DNA of 64,000 nt from Alitta virens. Its lineage: Eukaryota; Annelida; Polychaeta; Phyllodocida; Nereididae. Made by a program: the position numbers and the translations under genes. This document shows positions 38,401-53,400 of the stretch, piece by piece. How positions within the stretch are numbered: the first letter of the stretch is position 1; every line of letters starts with the position of its first letter. Location: NCBI GenBank assembly GCA_932294295.1, contig OW028576.1, positions 29,352,747 to 29,416,746 on the forward strand. Reading direction: 5' to 3'. The notes beneath the pieces are model-generated. The model saw nothing but the letters and a program-made list of their open reading frames with translations, was not told the DNA's origin and made no database searches.

Positions 38401-41400
38401 AAAAGAATCTGAATCTGAATCTGATAAGGCTTGTCATGTCTTCTTATTCTTCTGGTGAGCTTAGTTCTTGGTAGACTCGTATATCACAAGCTGTCTCACA
38501 TTTACTCATTGGGTAGCATCTGATACTTGTCTCAGCATGGACACCATCAGTTTAAAATCACATCGAACATTTTCCATGTGCCTCATAAACACGACAAAGG
38601 GATCAAATTATTTTTATATTGACTTTTATTACAGATCGGAAGAATGGCACACGGTTGAACTTACACCCCCAGAACCAAAGTATTTCCTCTACACATTTCC
38701 CGAGGACGTCAATTCGGTTGTTGTGAAGGTCGAGTCGAGTGAGCAACTGTGCTTGCTCTTCTCCATTCAAAATACACAGGTATTTGTCGATTCCACTAAG
38801 CAACGTTAGAAAAAGTTGCCAGGTTCTCTTGACGAACTCTTGCATGCTGATTCCAAATCAGAATTTCTCTGTTTGATTTTGAGTTGTTCATATAATATGG
38901 GAAAATTTAAAATTTGATAAGTTTGCAAAATTCTCCATCACTCAGCACTGCAAACTTTATCCAATTTCAAACTAAAGTTCATAACTGATATTTTTCCCAA
39001 AAGCATTTTTACTGGACTATGATAATTAACCGTCTTTTGTTTCTTTCTGTTAGTGTCCTGTTTTTGACTTGGTTCGAAATGTCGAATTCACTGGTGAATA
39101 CCAAACCGTTACGAAGAAAGGAGCAATCACTGTCACCGTAAGTAGTTCCTTGGATCCTTACATTGACTCTGGGGCAAAGCTTCATGATTAACTGTATTAC
39201 CTGATCCCACATTACAGTTACCTGATCCCTGGCGATACGTATCTGAGCTAAATCAAGGGTTATGCCGTTTATTTAGTGGGTTTCTTTGGAAGATTAATCA
39301 AACACCTCAGCAGAAAACTCTTTGCCGGAGTAGTTGAAGCCACTAATAAAACCATCTCATTTATAGCTAAGATATGGCACTGCATTTTATAAATTTGGCA
39401 AAATATTACCAAAGTTTTGTTGGTATTGAGAAAATCGCTTTTTCCTGTCTGAAAAAATAAGTCGGGATTCTGTTTCACTCATCTGTTTAATTTTAGTTTG
39501 GTCATTTTTGTTAGAATGACGAATCCCATCGTAGCTTTCTGAGGACTACTATTACTAATTTTATCCGTGTATATAGTTCAATACTGATGACATCAAAAAA
39601 ATAAGATTGTACTCTCTGTTGAGGTTTTATTCTAAAATGATGGTCTCTTGTTTTTGTGGACATGTTGGAAAATTGTGGGAATGCTGCAATGATAATCTTA
39701 TTAATGAAGCAGCATTAATACTGGGATTGTACTTTGACCCTTAGATTAAGGTGTATATGGAATGCATAGTATTTACAATGAATATCCTGACATATTAGTC
39801 AACTTTAAGCAATGTTAATACATAGATGATGCATTAACCTTTAAAAAGGTAAATGTACTTCAACTTATTATAAGAATATTTGGTTCGATTGAATCCTACC
39901 AGGTGTAATTGGTTCTGAGAAAGATATATTGTATTCCATTGTATTTTGGGAAGCAAAAATAACACCACTTAGTCCACAAGAAGTGACTAGCACCGAAATA
40001 GATAGGCATCGTTTGATGTTATCTATTTATTTTATTTACAATAAGAGCTAATACTAGTAATAGTAATGACGTCATATAGTTGTGCTTTATACTCCACCAC
40101 GTGACCTTTTCTATGTTCTTCGGCAGGATATAACCAACGAAAATGTTAGTTAACTCCCTCCTGAGTGCAAAATAAACTTGTCTTGCATAATAAAGGCAGT
40201 AAAAACAAACAAACAATCAAACAAATTAGTAAATATGCCTCATGGAGTATGAGTTAGTTATATCCCTCATAGTCGGGAGTTAACTAACATTTTTGTTGCT
40301 AATATCCCTCTGCCTTCGACCTCGGAATATAACCAACAAAAATGTTTGTTAACTCCTTTCGGAATATAACTAATACTTTTCTGTTTCGGTGACAGTGTCC
40401 TCTGGTATCTGAGAATGATATATTGTCTATTCAATTGTATTTTTTTCCCTATTTACTTGACAGCGTGATGAGTTTCCCGAAGGAGCGTTCTTTGTGGTGT
40501 TCGTGGTGCGGCCAGAAGATTTCCAATGCATGGGAGTGGAAACATTGAGACCCCCACCTGGTAATGAGACATTTCCTTGACAGTACTTACAGATCTTTTG
40601 CATTCTATGCATTGCTGCTAAATGGCAGATGCAAATTTATGCATTATATTTGCAAATGAATATTCATAATCACAGCGCTGCTCACTTAAGTGCTGTTTTC
40701 GGCTGAATTGCCATACTCCTTTTAAAGATCTATGGCTAGCAACAAGTTAACCAATCAGCTGTTCTTTTGGGATTAAACGCTGGTGTATGGACTGCAGGAA
40801 TAATTTTATTCTTTGAATAGCAAGTTTATTTGTGTACCAGTTTGCCAGCATATCGGTTTGTGAGAAGAGTTGTTTTTGAAAAAAAAGTTAAAATATATAA
40901 TTTTGCTTTACCGAAATTACAGTAATTTGTAGTGAAGTGTTTAATTATTGTTGTTTTCCTATCAAGGTAAGAATCCTGATCTTTACATAAGAAGAAAGAA
41001 ATTGCAGGTGAAGATTGAACCATCAATCTCAGGTAGGCTTTGGTAGATTACTGATTAATTGCAGACAATGAATTTAATTTCTGGAGGTGATGAGAATATT
41101 CTAGCCAGACGTTTGACAATTTTTAGCAGTGTTTGTCTGACGATCGTCGAAAATTCTTGCTAGAATATTTTCATTGTTCGTCCGCACTTGTTTGATTTTG
41201 TACTTCTCGGATCTTCTCGGCAGATTAAAGGGTTGGTCGGTCATATCAGCGGTCCCGAGAGCTAGAATTTAAATAAGTGTTACCTCAAGACGATAAACTG
41301 TGGGGGTTTTTTTTCCACCTGCAACCAAAATACATTTATGACCAGCCCAATCTCACAATTTGGACTCTTTATGGTCCAAAATTAGTGTTGTCAATGGCCT

Positions 41401-44400
41401 GGTACATCTTTCTCTTTTATAATACGCCGCTGATCTTTATCTTTGCAGAGAGCCAATACCTTGGAGCGGTGTTAGGAGCTGTCACTTGGTTCATGGTGTT
41501 CTACGTCATTGCCCTGTTCATCTCAATAATATATGCTCTGACGTAAGTGTTAACTGACATATCGCAAGATCACGTAGTGCGTGAACTGAACACAAACTTG
41601 CACTGATCGCAACGTACTCAGAACTCAGAAACTATTTATTGTTCACATATTATTGTCATAATGGTGAGAAGGTGTGATAAATTGTAGTCGAATAGATTAT
41701 AAATATTGACTTTGTTTTATAAAAATGTTTTTTTTAATTTTCAGAGATCGTTCTGGGGAGGAATACACCGAACCTATACAAGGTAAGAAGATGGTTACTT
41801 TTTTATGATATAAATATTGTAAAGCCTAGTGAATTAACTTTATATATTTGTCCGTGTTTTATAAACAATTTTAGCCATTCGTGCTGAACATTCTAATGGA
41901 ACTACAGATTATGAATTGTGTAAGTTAATCATTCCAAATGGAAGGGCTGTTGGTATATATTTATTTTGTGCGAAAAAATTGCTTAAGCCGGGGAACTTGA
42001 AAAAGGCAGGCATTAGATTAGACCATGGATGAGTCTGATACTGTGTTTTGTGTATTCTTACGCTTGCGCAAAAAAATCCATTTGCTTTAAGATTGAGTTG
42101 TTTTTTTGGATCAAACAATAGAATGACCTGATATTTGGATGAAAATGAGTTGGCTATATTTGTATGTAATGTTATGTACGGTCATGCCGAGGGTGCAATG
42201 TTATAAATTGTCCTATTTTCTGATCTTTATTTTTAGTATGTTACAAATGAATGAATTTTATCGACATGTGGAGGTCACAAAAGACCTATAAATGTTATGT
42301 GAAATGTCTTTGTCAAATGGTTCTGTGCATTTGTTGCTGGAGAATATAATGTTTGAATTGTAACTCTGTCAAATTGTGATGTTAATTTGACACATAGGAA
42401 TTTTGGTTGGGAATATTGGTGGTATTAAGGTCCATACAAGAAACAATCCCTGGCAAATTATATTGAGAATCTTGGAAAATATTTGAATTTGATGCATCAC
42501 TGCACTATCTGTTCAATTTTAGTTTATGTGATCTATTATTTTATGCTCATGTAATCTTTTATTAAAAATAGCCGAATCAACAACAGTACCTAGTATACAA
42601 CGTGACTGGACAGAGGCAGCGCCCCCTTCTGAGAATGAAACAGATAATTTGATCGTTGCCGTGAACGATGGTAAATGGTCTGGCATGAAACATGGTGCGG
42701 TAGACTAACTTAGGTTACTAATTGCTAACCATTGTTTTTGGATATAAATTGGTGCTTTGTGGGTTTATTGATATGATTTGGTGGAGGTTATGTTTGGTTT
42801 TATAAAATATAAATTTTGGTGACAGGAAACATACTGCCATCTGCATTCTAAAGTTCTGATAATTGGCCTTGGGTGCTCGATTTCAATGTGCCCTGCATGT
42901 GAACATATACAATTTTCTTGACTACTTTTGTAGTAATCGATGAATTTACCTTCAGGGGAATTTTAAAATATCAATGCCATAATTTTCGGCGACATCTCGT
43001 CGTCTTCGTCAGTGGCTGTGTAGTCATGTAGTCATTTAAGAATTTCCAATGATCATTCACAATTTTGTGAATAGATAATTATGTCATTTCATGAGAAAAC
43101 AAACCACCAGACTAAAAATGCATCACTTCAAGTCAAGATTAATTTCAAGTTTAATGTATGCCAGAAAAATCTACGTTGGCCTTCGAATACTTTATGTCCA
43201 CATGCTCGGCATTACAAACTATACGGTTAATTTTACTGATTTGTAGAACTTCTTTTTTATCCTCTGCGGTTTGTGTGCTAGACCTCCAGGGGCCTATGGG
43301 ATGACTAACTTGAGTGACTAATAGTCAAACAGGCATCTGACTAACAACACAATGTAGTCACTCTGTAGTTTAGTCTTTTTTCTTTGTAACATTATATATG
43401 GTCATTTCTAGAAAAACCAATGTTATTAATTAATTAGAATTATAACTAAAATTTCATGTGAAATAACTTTAAAATTGTGCATATAAATCTCAATTTAATT
43501 ACAATATTATTTCTAGAGTCTGCTTATCGCACACAAAGAAAATGGTGAATTCTAAAATCAGAACTTTACACTATTAAAAAAATATTGAAAGTCTTGTTAA
43601 TTTTTTTAATCCATACATATTAACCTTATTAACAGTTACTACAAATGTTCATTCATGTATTAGGTTATTCGTGTTATTTACTTTTATTTATTCATTCATT
43701 CATTCATTTTCTGCTGCTAAGATGAGACAGACTCTGATTCTATGGCTAATGACTTGTGTGACGAATGTACGCTATCTGATATTTTCATATTATTTATTCG
43801 CTGTCTCGTTTCAATATTACATACTTCGGTAATATTGCATTATTATGTAAAACACAACACTGTTATTTAGACGACCATTTTTTGGACCAGTTTGTATTCT
43901 TGACATTCATATTTGTGGTTTCCTCTCTATTAAAGACCACCTCATTATTAAAGCCAATAAATTTTTCACCGAGAGTGATTGGTCTTGGAGGGGAGGTTCC
44001 ACTGTATTTTTTGATCAGCCGGAATTCATCTCGTACATCAGTTTGCCAAAACTCCACTTCGGAATATTTTGTCGCTGACTCTCTTAGAAGTAAAATGACC
44101 CACCTTTAGTATTTTTGGATAGGACAAAATGATTAAAGTGCAATATGTTTTAATTTACAGTCTCAAATCCTGGTACGCCTGGTACAGAGACGTCCATGTC
44201 TTATGGAGCAATCGGGTCCACCAGCGCCCCAACCACCCCACCCGGAACGCTGTCTGGTAAGTATGCCGTACTCAATTGTACACACGGAAAAAGTGATGCT
44301 TAAAACAAAAAGTTCGGGAACCATGTAAATGTTTTGCCAAGAAATTACAAGCAGTTTGCTTGGAATAACCTGCAACACCTAAAGCATTTGTGTATGCCTT

Positions 44401-47400
44401 TGTAAGAGGTCTTGTTGGTTCATCCTTCACAAATATCTAAAAGTGCCCCCCTAACCTTTTCTTTTTTTCTAAATTAAGATATTAAGAAAACACCGGTCAA
44501 CCACCCCATATACCGTCTTTTTCTCTTTTGGACCTTTTTCAAAAATCATCCAGTCCACCCCCACCCCACACTTTTAAATGGAACAGCCCCAAAAAGCTTT
44601 ACCTGATGCATATCTTTTGCTGTGTGCACTTGAAATTACTTTGTTTATTGCAAATACGAGCATAATGATGATTCTCAAATGTCAGCTTAATTCTGAGGTT
44701 CCACAGTACTGGACCCAGGAAACTATGAGATCACCACCACCGTACTCTGGGCGACTCCTCTCACCCGCCCTGGTAGGGGTGGGGGCCTAGCTCAGTGGTA
44801 GCGCGCTGGGCTTCCAACCACTGGGTCCCAGGTTCAATTCCCGGTCGAGCCTATGTTGGATGGCTGTTTCATCCTTCGTCTCATTGCCATGGTCCCTACC
44901 TGTCCTAATTAGCCCATCAGATGCAGAAATACAGGACGTAAAGCCCTAATCCACCACCACCACACACCCGCCCTGGTGGCCCCAAGGCTGACCAAGACCC
45001 TGATGACCCTTATATACTGCGGTGAAATAAGACTCATTATCCCATTACTGAGCATGGTTTTTCATGATACTGCGGTTTTTCCCTGGGCGATATTGTTATA
45101 TAACATGGTGGAATAAAACTCGCTTAATTTGTATTGTTTATATGACAAATGTATTCTGAGAAAGCTGTCCTTGAATGGATGTGTGGAACTTTCTTCCATC
45201 ATTATATGACGTCTAGAACATTTAGATTGAATGTACTATTGAGCTAACCATACGATGTTGTCTGCCAGGAGCTGAATTTGGTAAACGCAATGGCATTCCT
45301 CATCGGATTGCTCCAGAGAATTCTGATAACTCAGACAGCGACTATGATGATTACGACATGCTCCATGATGCCGAAAGAGAAAAGGACGTCTTCAGAACAA
45401 AGGTCAGTATCTAGGTCAAAGGGCAATTGTAACTGGGCCATAGTTGAAGGGTAATTAGAGCATAGGTCATGTGTAATTGGGTCTAGTTGTTTGAGGAACT
45501 TTGGGCAATCAAATTATGATAAGTGTCCATTTTAGACCAGTTCTTGAATAGATTAAAAGAATTTTTTTAATTGATTTGGAATTGAATCAAAATTTGGGTA
45601 CGTGGTAAAAAAAAACCGAAGCTTGCAAATAATTTTTTGGCTTAAGGTTATTACTTGTCACGCTGTCATGCTGCACCTGTTGATGGGTTACCCTCGGCAA
45701 CATGGATTTTCGCCATGACATCGAAATTCGCCATTCTAAATAAACTATCGCAAACACCTTTGCATGGCTCTAAGATGCCTGTGAAAGTGTTAGAACATAG
45801 TCAATTGATGTGAAGGGTTAGTTTTATGACAAATCATGAATTTGCGAGATGTGTAGTGGGTTTGGTGAGGTTGTGCAAATTTCGATGTTGTGGGTAAGTT
45901 CAATGTCAATTATAAAGAAAAGTGGAATTGGATAAAAGCTTTGGTGGGATTCTTGGTGCATTGTTTGGCAAGTTCAACTGGAACCATCTGACATGCGGAT
46001 AGTTTTGAAATCAATTTTATCAGCAACCGTGTTGGGTACAGAAATTTATTTTGCTAATATAGAAATCTACCACATATTACAAAGGATATTAGATAATCAT
46101 GCCTCTATAAGCTTTGAATTAGTTGATCGGAAAATGCTGTTGCCGCCTGTGATTGATTCTGAAATTTCAGTGCGGTATTTTCAAATTGAAATTCACATTC
46201 ATTCCTCTCGGAAATAAATACAGAGCAATATATACATACAAATTATCATAAAGTTCAGAGGGGCAGACATCTGAATATGTATTTGCCATAGGATTAAAAT
46301 ATTATGAAATATAATATGATAAATGATGATAGTAACAATAGTTATAATCAATATGATAATAGTAACAATAGTTATAATCAATATGATAATAGTAACAATA
46401 GTTATAATCAATATGATAATAGTAACAATAGTTATAATCAATGTGATAATAGTAACAATAGTTATAATCAATGTGATAATAGTAACAATAGTTATAATCA
46501 ATGTGATAATAGTAATAATAGTATGTGGTTTATGATAGCAGCAGTATTTATACAGAGAAAAAAAATAGACGTTTCTAACACTAACATACAAATGGCACTC
46601 TGCCTTTCATTGAGCCACCTTAATCAGCTCCTACATTCAGTTATCATGTATTTACACATTTTCCATGATTTTACAGCTTTGAATTTGTCCCTCTGCTTGA
46701 AAATGCTTGATGTGCTTAAAAATATCTTGTTTCCATGGTTACAAGCAGCCTGAGGATGTGGCACAGGTTTAATTTTTTTTTATAAAAATTAGACTTTTTT
46801 TTTTTCTTTTCGTTTCTGTAACTCAGCTATACCTTTCACACATTTTCACAACTACAGATTGTTATTATATATTCCCTTGATGTGTGGTTTGTTTCTTATT
46901 TTCATACAGATGATATTACACAATATGTATTTGTGATTTTACCTCAGATTTTACAAATGATGTAATTGCTTAAAATTACTTTATTGCACTTTATTTCAAT
47001 ACTTTTCTGTCAATTTTGCAGTCAAATCTTGAATTTAGAATATTATATTATGAAAGGCAACTAATGCATGCAGCTTTCGATGAATTATTTCAATATATGG
47101 TTAGTTCCTTTTTCAGTTTTAGATCCAGTTCAGTTTTGTCAATATTATGGCGTACACTGTACCGTCCTTTGGTCAGACATTATACTATAATGTCTGATTA
47201 TAGTGATTATTGTTCTCGGATTGCGATATCTGTGTTACCTGAAGTTTGATTTCTAATTTAGGGCTGTTTCATTTAAAAAAGAGTGGGGGGTGGACCTCAA
47301 AATGTTCAGACCCCTTGATAAATATATCGACTAAATCGAAGGCTGCCCCCCCCTTCTTTTTTCTACATTAAGATATTAAGAAAATACTGGTCAACCACCC

Positions 47401-50400
47401 CCCCCCTTTCCCCAATATCAGTTTTCCCCAGACCCCCCCCCCCCCCTGATATCTGAAAAATCTTCATGTCCACCCCACCCCCTCTTTTATAAATGGCACA
47501 GCCCTTAGAAAGTTTTGAAAAATGTCCTAAATTTACATTTATGGCTCAAGAGTTTCTTCGTTTCCATGGTTACTACTGTCAGACAAGGAGTTCTAAAACT
47601 CTACATTACTTGCCTTTGAACTTACTTATTCTGTTGAGTTAAATTATGATTTGTCACGCAATGTACATATTACTATATTTTAATTACAGGCAATGACGCG
47701 TATCTCTAAATCACTAGATTCCTAATTGCTCTGCAGGAAATATTAAAATTTCTTTTTAATTTTTTAATTTATTTCAGACGATCTTGTTTGTGTCGGACCT
47801 TGCTCGGAAACACACGAAAAGACTGGACAAAAAATATAAGCTTTATCCTTGGTGAGTGGATTATCTGGTACATATATGTATTCAAATAATTATAATTGTA
47901 TTGAGGGTTCATCATCCATATACTGAGGAATGTTGATCACTCGGATCTTACGTATCAAATACATGATGTGTAGTGCGTCATCCAGTTTTACAAATTCATT
48001 TTCAATGTACTGTAATGAAATGAGTAATACAATACAACAATGCATTGCATCTTGCCAATTACCCTGTGACGGGCAACACACAGTTCTCCCAATGACTTAT
48101 CTTACACCCGGTGTGAACCTTCATAGTTATCTTGCAGCACCTCATTTTCTTTCAAAGGAAATCGCGGGGCAGTAGTACCAAGAGGGGGGGGGGGGGGTGC
48201 TAATATTTTCCCAACTGAGCGACGTTGTGACAAACAGGACTATGTAGTTGTAAAGAAGAGGCGACAACTCTAGAGCCCGCCTCCTACTCCCAACTTCTAC
48301 TCCCACTTCCTAGAGCCCTGGTGACAACCATCTTTATATTGAACCTTTGTCTGTTTTTTAATCTGCCAAGGCAAGCCCCAGCTCCGCTAACTAACCAAAA
48401 CTCCTGATTCCACCCCTGTGTGTTACACAGTGAAGTAGGTGTGCAACATCGCACCATGCCCCATCAAAAATTCCTGCAATTGGATTGCACATTGTACGTG
48501 GTATTTTATTTCACTTTTCAATTACAGGAATCTGATCACTATCTCCATCTTCTACGCCCTGCCAGTCGTTCAGCTTGTGATAACTTACCAAACGGTAAGT
48601 CTCCATACCAACAGAAGGCGCCACCAGTAGGACAGTCCGAACCTTTGTTTAGTTATCTCATCATTACGTCTGCCTCTGGCAGGTGGTCGCTTAAGCTGAC
48701 TCAGCTTCAGATCCAGTAGCGTTGAGACATTGAACAAACATGGTCATACAACCGGACAGTCTTTGATTGCAATTCATGTCACATTTAGATGAATTTGTCA
48801 AACAATGGTTGGACTGTTCTGCCTGTGGCAAACTACGAGGAAACCATTGTCTTAATGCACTGCATTTATTTCATCATTATGACCTTTACATTGCTTCATG
48901 ACCTTGACCTACTTCCTCGTATGGTATTGACCTATTGACCTGTTGTGACCTATTGACCTGTCATGACCTATTGACCTGTCATGACCTATTGACCTATTAT
49001 TCCAGGTCCTTCACGTCACCGGCAATGAAGACATCTGTTACTACAACTTCTACTGCTCCCATCCACTCGGCGTTCTTAGTTCTTTCAACAATGTGTTCTC
49101 CAACATCGGATATGTTATGCTGGGTCTTCTGTTTTTGTTGCTCGTCTTCCGAAAGTGAGTGTTAAATCAAGGAAATTTAATAGCCTTTATCAGAATAAAG
49201 AAATTGTATGCTTAAAAGATTAATAAAATGTGGACTTCAAAAATAGTCACTGAGATACTGAATACGTTGTACTAGTTGTATTAGATTTAGTGTAGTTTGA
49301 ATGATATTCTTTTCATTTTCACAGGGAGATATTATACAAGAGAATGATTAAGAGAAATAACCGTCTGGAGAAAGTAAGTTCATATTATCAGCTTCCAGTT
49401 GGAAATAGTATTGAATGTCTTGTTCTTTTGTCGAAGGTTCTAAACTTACAAACACTCCTTTGGAAAAATCTATGCTCGAGTCTGGAATGGTGACTGGCAA
49501 AAACTGTCGCAGACTGTTGCGGACAATTAAAGCAATACTCTAGACTGTCAAAGTCTTCGTTTATTGCTATTTTGTCCTGTTGTTCTGATACATTTATAAG
49601 CAGAGTGATAGTTTTTTTATGCACTCAGAATTACCAGAATTATCCCTTCTTCAAAATTTACCATCCCAGAAAAATGTGTGTTAAAAGTTCAGTATTTGTG
49701 GATTCTCGAAGTAATAATCGTATTAAAACCTTCCTTGTAATTTAAATTCTTAGTTACACAACATAGATTCTGGTTACAACTGCCATGATTGTGCCATTAA
49801 ACATATTGCAGCATTACGGCATCCCTCAGCACTTCGGCTTGTTCTACGCAATGGGAATTGCACTCATGATGGAAGGGGTGCTCAGCGGATGTTACCACGT
49901 TTGTCCATCTTATTCCAACTTCCAGTTCGGTGAGTCTTTAATCAATTATCATCTTATAAATCACTTTACACGACACTTAAGTTAGTAATTATTACTACTT
50001 TAGTGGGCATCATCACATGATAACAGGCTAGCTTGACCAGATATCTAAATAGAAATGTCTGCATTTTGTTTCAGACACGTCGTTCATGTACATGATAGGC
50101 TGGCTGTGTATGCTGAAGATCTACCAGACGCGTCACCCTGACATCAATCCCCACGCACACGTCGCTTACTTTGCGATTGCTTTTGTCATCTTTCTCGCCG
50201 TTGTTGGAGTGGTGAGTCATTTGTCTTCTATTATTTCTTTAACAATTGTAAGCTCTTGTCCTTCATCTCATTGACGAGCCTTGGATCTACTGATTCTACA
50301 CCAATTATCATTATTTATTTCGTTATTCAAAGGATGGCCCGAGTTAGCAACCTTTATATTATTTTGGGGGTCACTCAGATGTATTGTGAAATAAAACCAG

Positions 50401-53400
50401 TGTGAGTCCCGAACTTGTGAGCTAACAGCTAATTGAAGCATTCAAAGTAGAATGAACTTGAATACTTTTTTTTTGCAAAATGTATTTGGCGACGTGTATA
50501 CTGTACGTCTTACAATAATATGACGCTCACCTAAAAACAAGCCCCTATTCTCATCCACAAAATTTGCAAAAATATAACCAATTGCTGTACACCCGAATGA
50601 CAACATCAAAATAAGAGAATATTAACATTACAGCTGTGATTTGCATAGCCCATGATGGGTGGTCTTGTATTAATAGTAAGTTTCACCGGCAGTTGTTTAA
50701 TGACACGTTTGCTTCAGGTGTATGGGAACCTGTTGTTCTGGATCCTGTTCGGCATCGTCCACATCTTACTGACTCTGTTCATCAGTACGCAGATCTACTA
50801 CATGGGGCGATGGAGGCTGGGTAAGCATTTTGCTCATTGATGCGATGAAGACAGACATTTGATTGCTGTCTCACTCTTCTGGGCTTGAGTGTTTTCTTCA
50901 TATTTTGATTTAACTCTTTAACATTTTAATGTAAACTGGTTGGAAAGAGCCAAAACTCACGCATTCACCACTCAAGAACTTGGCATCTCTGGAAGAAGAT
51001 TATCTGTAAACATTCATACTGCTAAGTGCAGTTGCTTTTCATGAATGCAGTACGGCCTTTCTGCAGGAGTGGGTCTGGGTGAAATCAGGGGAGCAAAAAT
51101 CTTTCATGTATTGCATCAGCTGAAGTGTTGACTTGATTTGCGTCTCTTGACCCAGTATGCAACCCACCAGCTAAACTGGCGGAAAACACCGCAATTTCAA
51201 TCAATCTGTTCCTGTCCCATGTGCAGTTTGCAGCCTCAGTTCTCCGTTATGAGAGCCGTGAGGTCAAGTTCTGCTATCGACATCACTCTTTTTATTAGCT
51301 TGTCTTTCAGATGTCGGCATCATTCAGAGATTTGCGCTTTATTTGAGGTCGGACGTTTTCCGCTGCTCTAGACCACTCTATTTGGTAAGTCATAATTTGT
51401 ATTGTGTATTTATTAAGTTTGTATTGCTGCTTTTTCAGCATTTATGCTAGAAAATATTAAAAAAAACAAAATGATTAGTATTCATGTCAGCTATACTTTT
51501 GTTGTATCTAATTCTACTCGATTCGTTGATTTAATTTTTTTTTTTTTCAGGACCGAATGATATTACTCATAATAGGAAATCTAGTAAACATCTCATTGTG
51601 AGTATATTTCTTGTTTTCTTAATCAGAAATAAATTACGAGAAAACGCCAACAACAAAAAAATCTTTTTATGGTCTTCAGAAACAATTTGGTATTTTCCGA
51701 AAATTTATGGAATTTACATTAAATCCTGGGAACGCTAATTAACTGGAACTGCTATTAATTTTAAATTTTAGCAATTATATTAATATGCTCTTTGGTAATA
51801 GGGATGTCATAATCACCAGAATCGCCAGTCATGTCATTACGATTGTTTTTATTGTGACATCATATTTCTGGATTGATATATTACGAAAAACTAACCCTGA
51901 ACAGGCTGACATTGTGATTGAATTACATCGTCCTCTCTGGTGTATACATATGTGCTCTGTGTAGCAGTTTCTTAGTATAATAGATTGTGACTGCATTAAG
52001 ACAGGTATATTCAGAAAAGCTATACCTGGCTCGGTGATACGTCATAAAACTATATTGGGAGAATTAGAGGCAACCTTCCACCTGCCTTTTATGGCATTTT
52101 CCATTCCAAATTGGACAAAATATATCGCATGGTCACATTCTGTGTAATTATATATAACACTAATAATGGTCAGATGTTTAGATTCACCTGATGTAACCTT
52201 TGAAAAATGGGCCATAGTGATCCAATATTAGTACAATGAATCATCATGGAAAGTTGTCCGATATTATAAGTTATCACATGTTTATTTTGGGAATATGGGA
52301 ATTTATTCCATGAAGTTGTCATATATATGACAACTGAGTGCAATAAATCATTGCTTTTTGGCGAACTAGAGGGCTGATCTTGAACGCTGTGGATGACCTC
52401 AAACCAGGTATACAGAAAATATCTGTGGAGAGGGCTGGGCTAAACTTACTATTTAGTGAATACGGAAATATAATATCTGTCAGCTCTCGGCCAATCAGCA
52501 ATCTGCATTTGGCACTGACTGAGGATAAAAGAAAAATCCAATCCAGTATTACATGATATTTAACACTACCATGATGTCATACAAAGGATGTTAAGTAACT
52601 GTATCAGCGGCAAATACATGCTAAGATCGCACCATTATACTGTGTCTTGTGCATTATATAATATATATATTAAATGTTTAATGATGTTATAAATTTGCAG
52701 GACATTATATGGAGTCGTCTTGCGACCGAAAGACTTTGCATCTCTCTTGCTGTCCATTTTCATCATCAATCTGCTTATGTACTTCGCATTCTACATAATT
52801 ATGAAGGTACTATTATTTCAATTCATAACGTTTCTTTGTGATTTTCTGAATATTCGTACAAATTCTTATGATGATTAATATTATATTAAAGTTGTGATGG
52901 TTTTTGTTCTTTTCAGCTACGTTCCAAAGAGCGCATCCTTCCCGTGCCATTGTTGTTTAGTCTGATCGCCATGGTTACCTGGGGTTTTGCCTTCTACTTC
53001 TTTCTTGCACATCTTACATCTTGGCAGGTAACAATAATTTTATTTTGCACATCTCAGCTTCATGGTAAAATTGCATTTATCAACTTAATACTACGAAATT
53101 TTCATTCTGTTTCAGAAAACTCCGGCATTGTCTCGAGAGGGGAACAAAGACTGCTCGCTCTTTGATTTTTACGACGATCACGACATCTGGCACATGCTGT
53201 CCTCTATGGGACTTTTCTTCTGTTTTATGGTAGGTGCTGCCCTCTAATGTTATGTACAAAACCTGCATTATAAGATTTAGATTTTTGTCTAAAAATATTT
53301 AAAATGGAAGATGATTACAGCATTTTAGAATTATTTTCATTAAGTAGAATGCAAAAAAACTAATGTGATTTCGCTGGAAAGGGTTGGGTAGGGTGGGTCC

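Larger units (their letters stand above)
34758..38634 (+). other. SIDT intron 3, repeat-rich
   Basis: After the (TA)n tract at 34733 this intron holds SINE B body pieces (35812-35850; 36418-36550), a SINE-like head near 36050-36130 followed by (GATA)n, the reversed SINE B at 37590 and the LINE tail at 37850-38430. I see no further coding exon. Confidence 0.6.

Noticed and set aside
44781..44852. Functional tRNA-Gly gene (also at 60506)
   Set aside because: A and B boxes are present but acceptor and anticodon stems do not pair; the units are SINE heads with a shared body.
31612..46530. CRISPR-like arrays (30-bp periodic repeats at 31612 and 46321)
   Set aside because: Units are contiguous with no unique spacers, and the genome is eukaryotic.
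46304..46753. 149-codon Asn/Tyr-rich frame
   Set aside because: It is the 30-bp minisatellite; all three frames stay open because the unit lacks stops.
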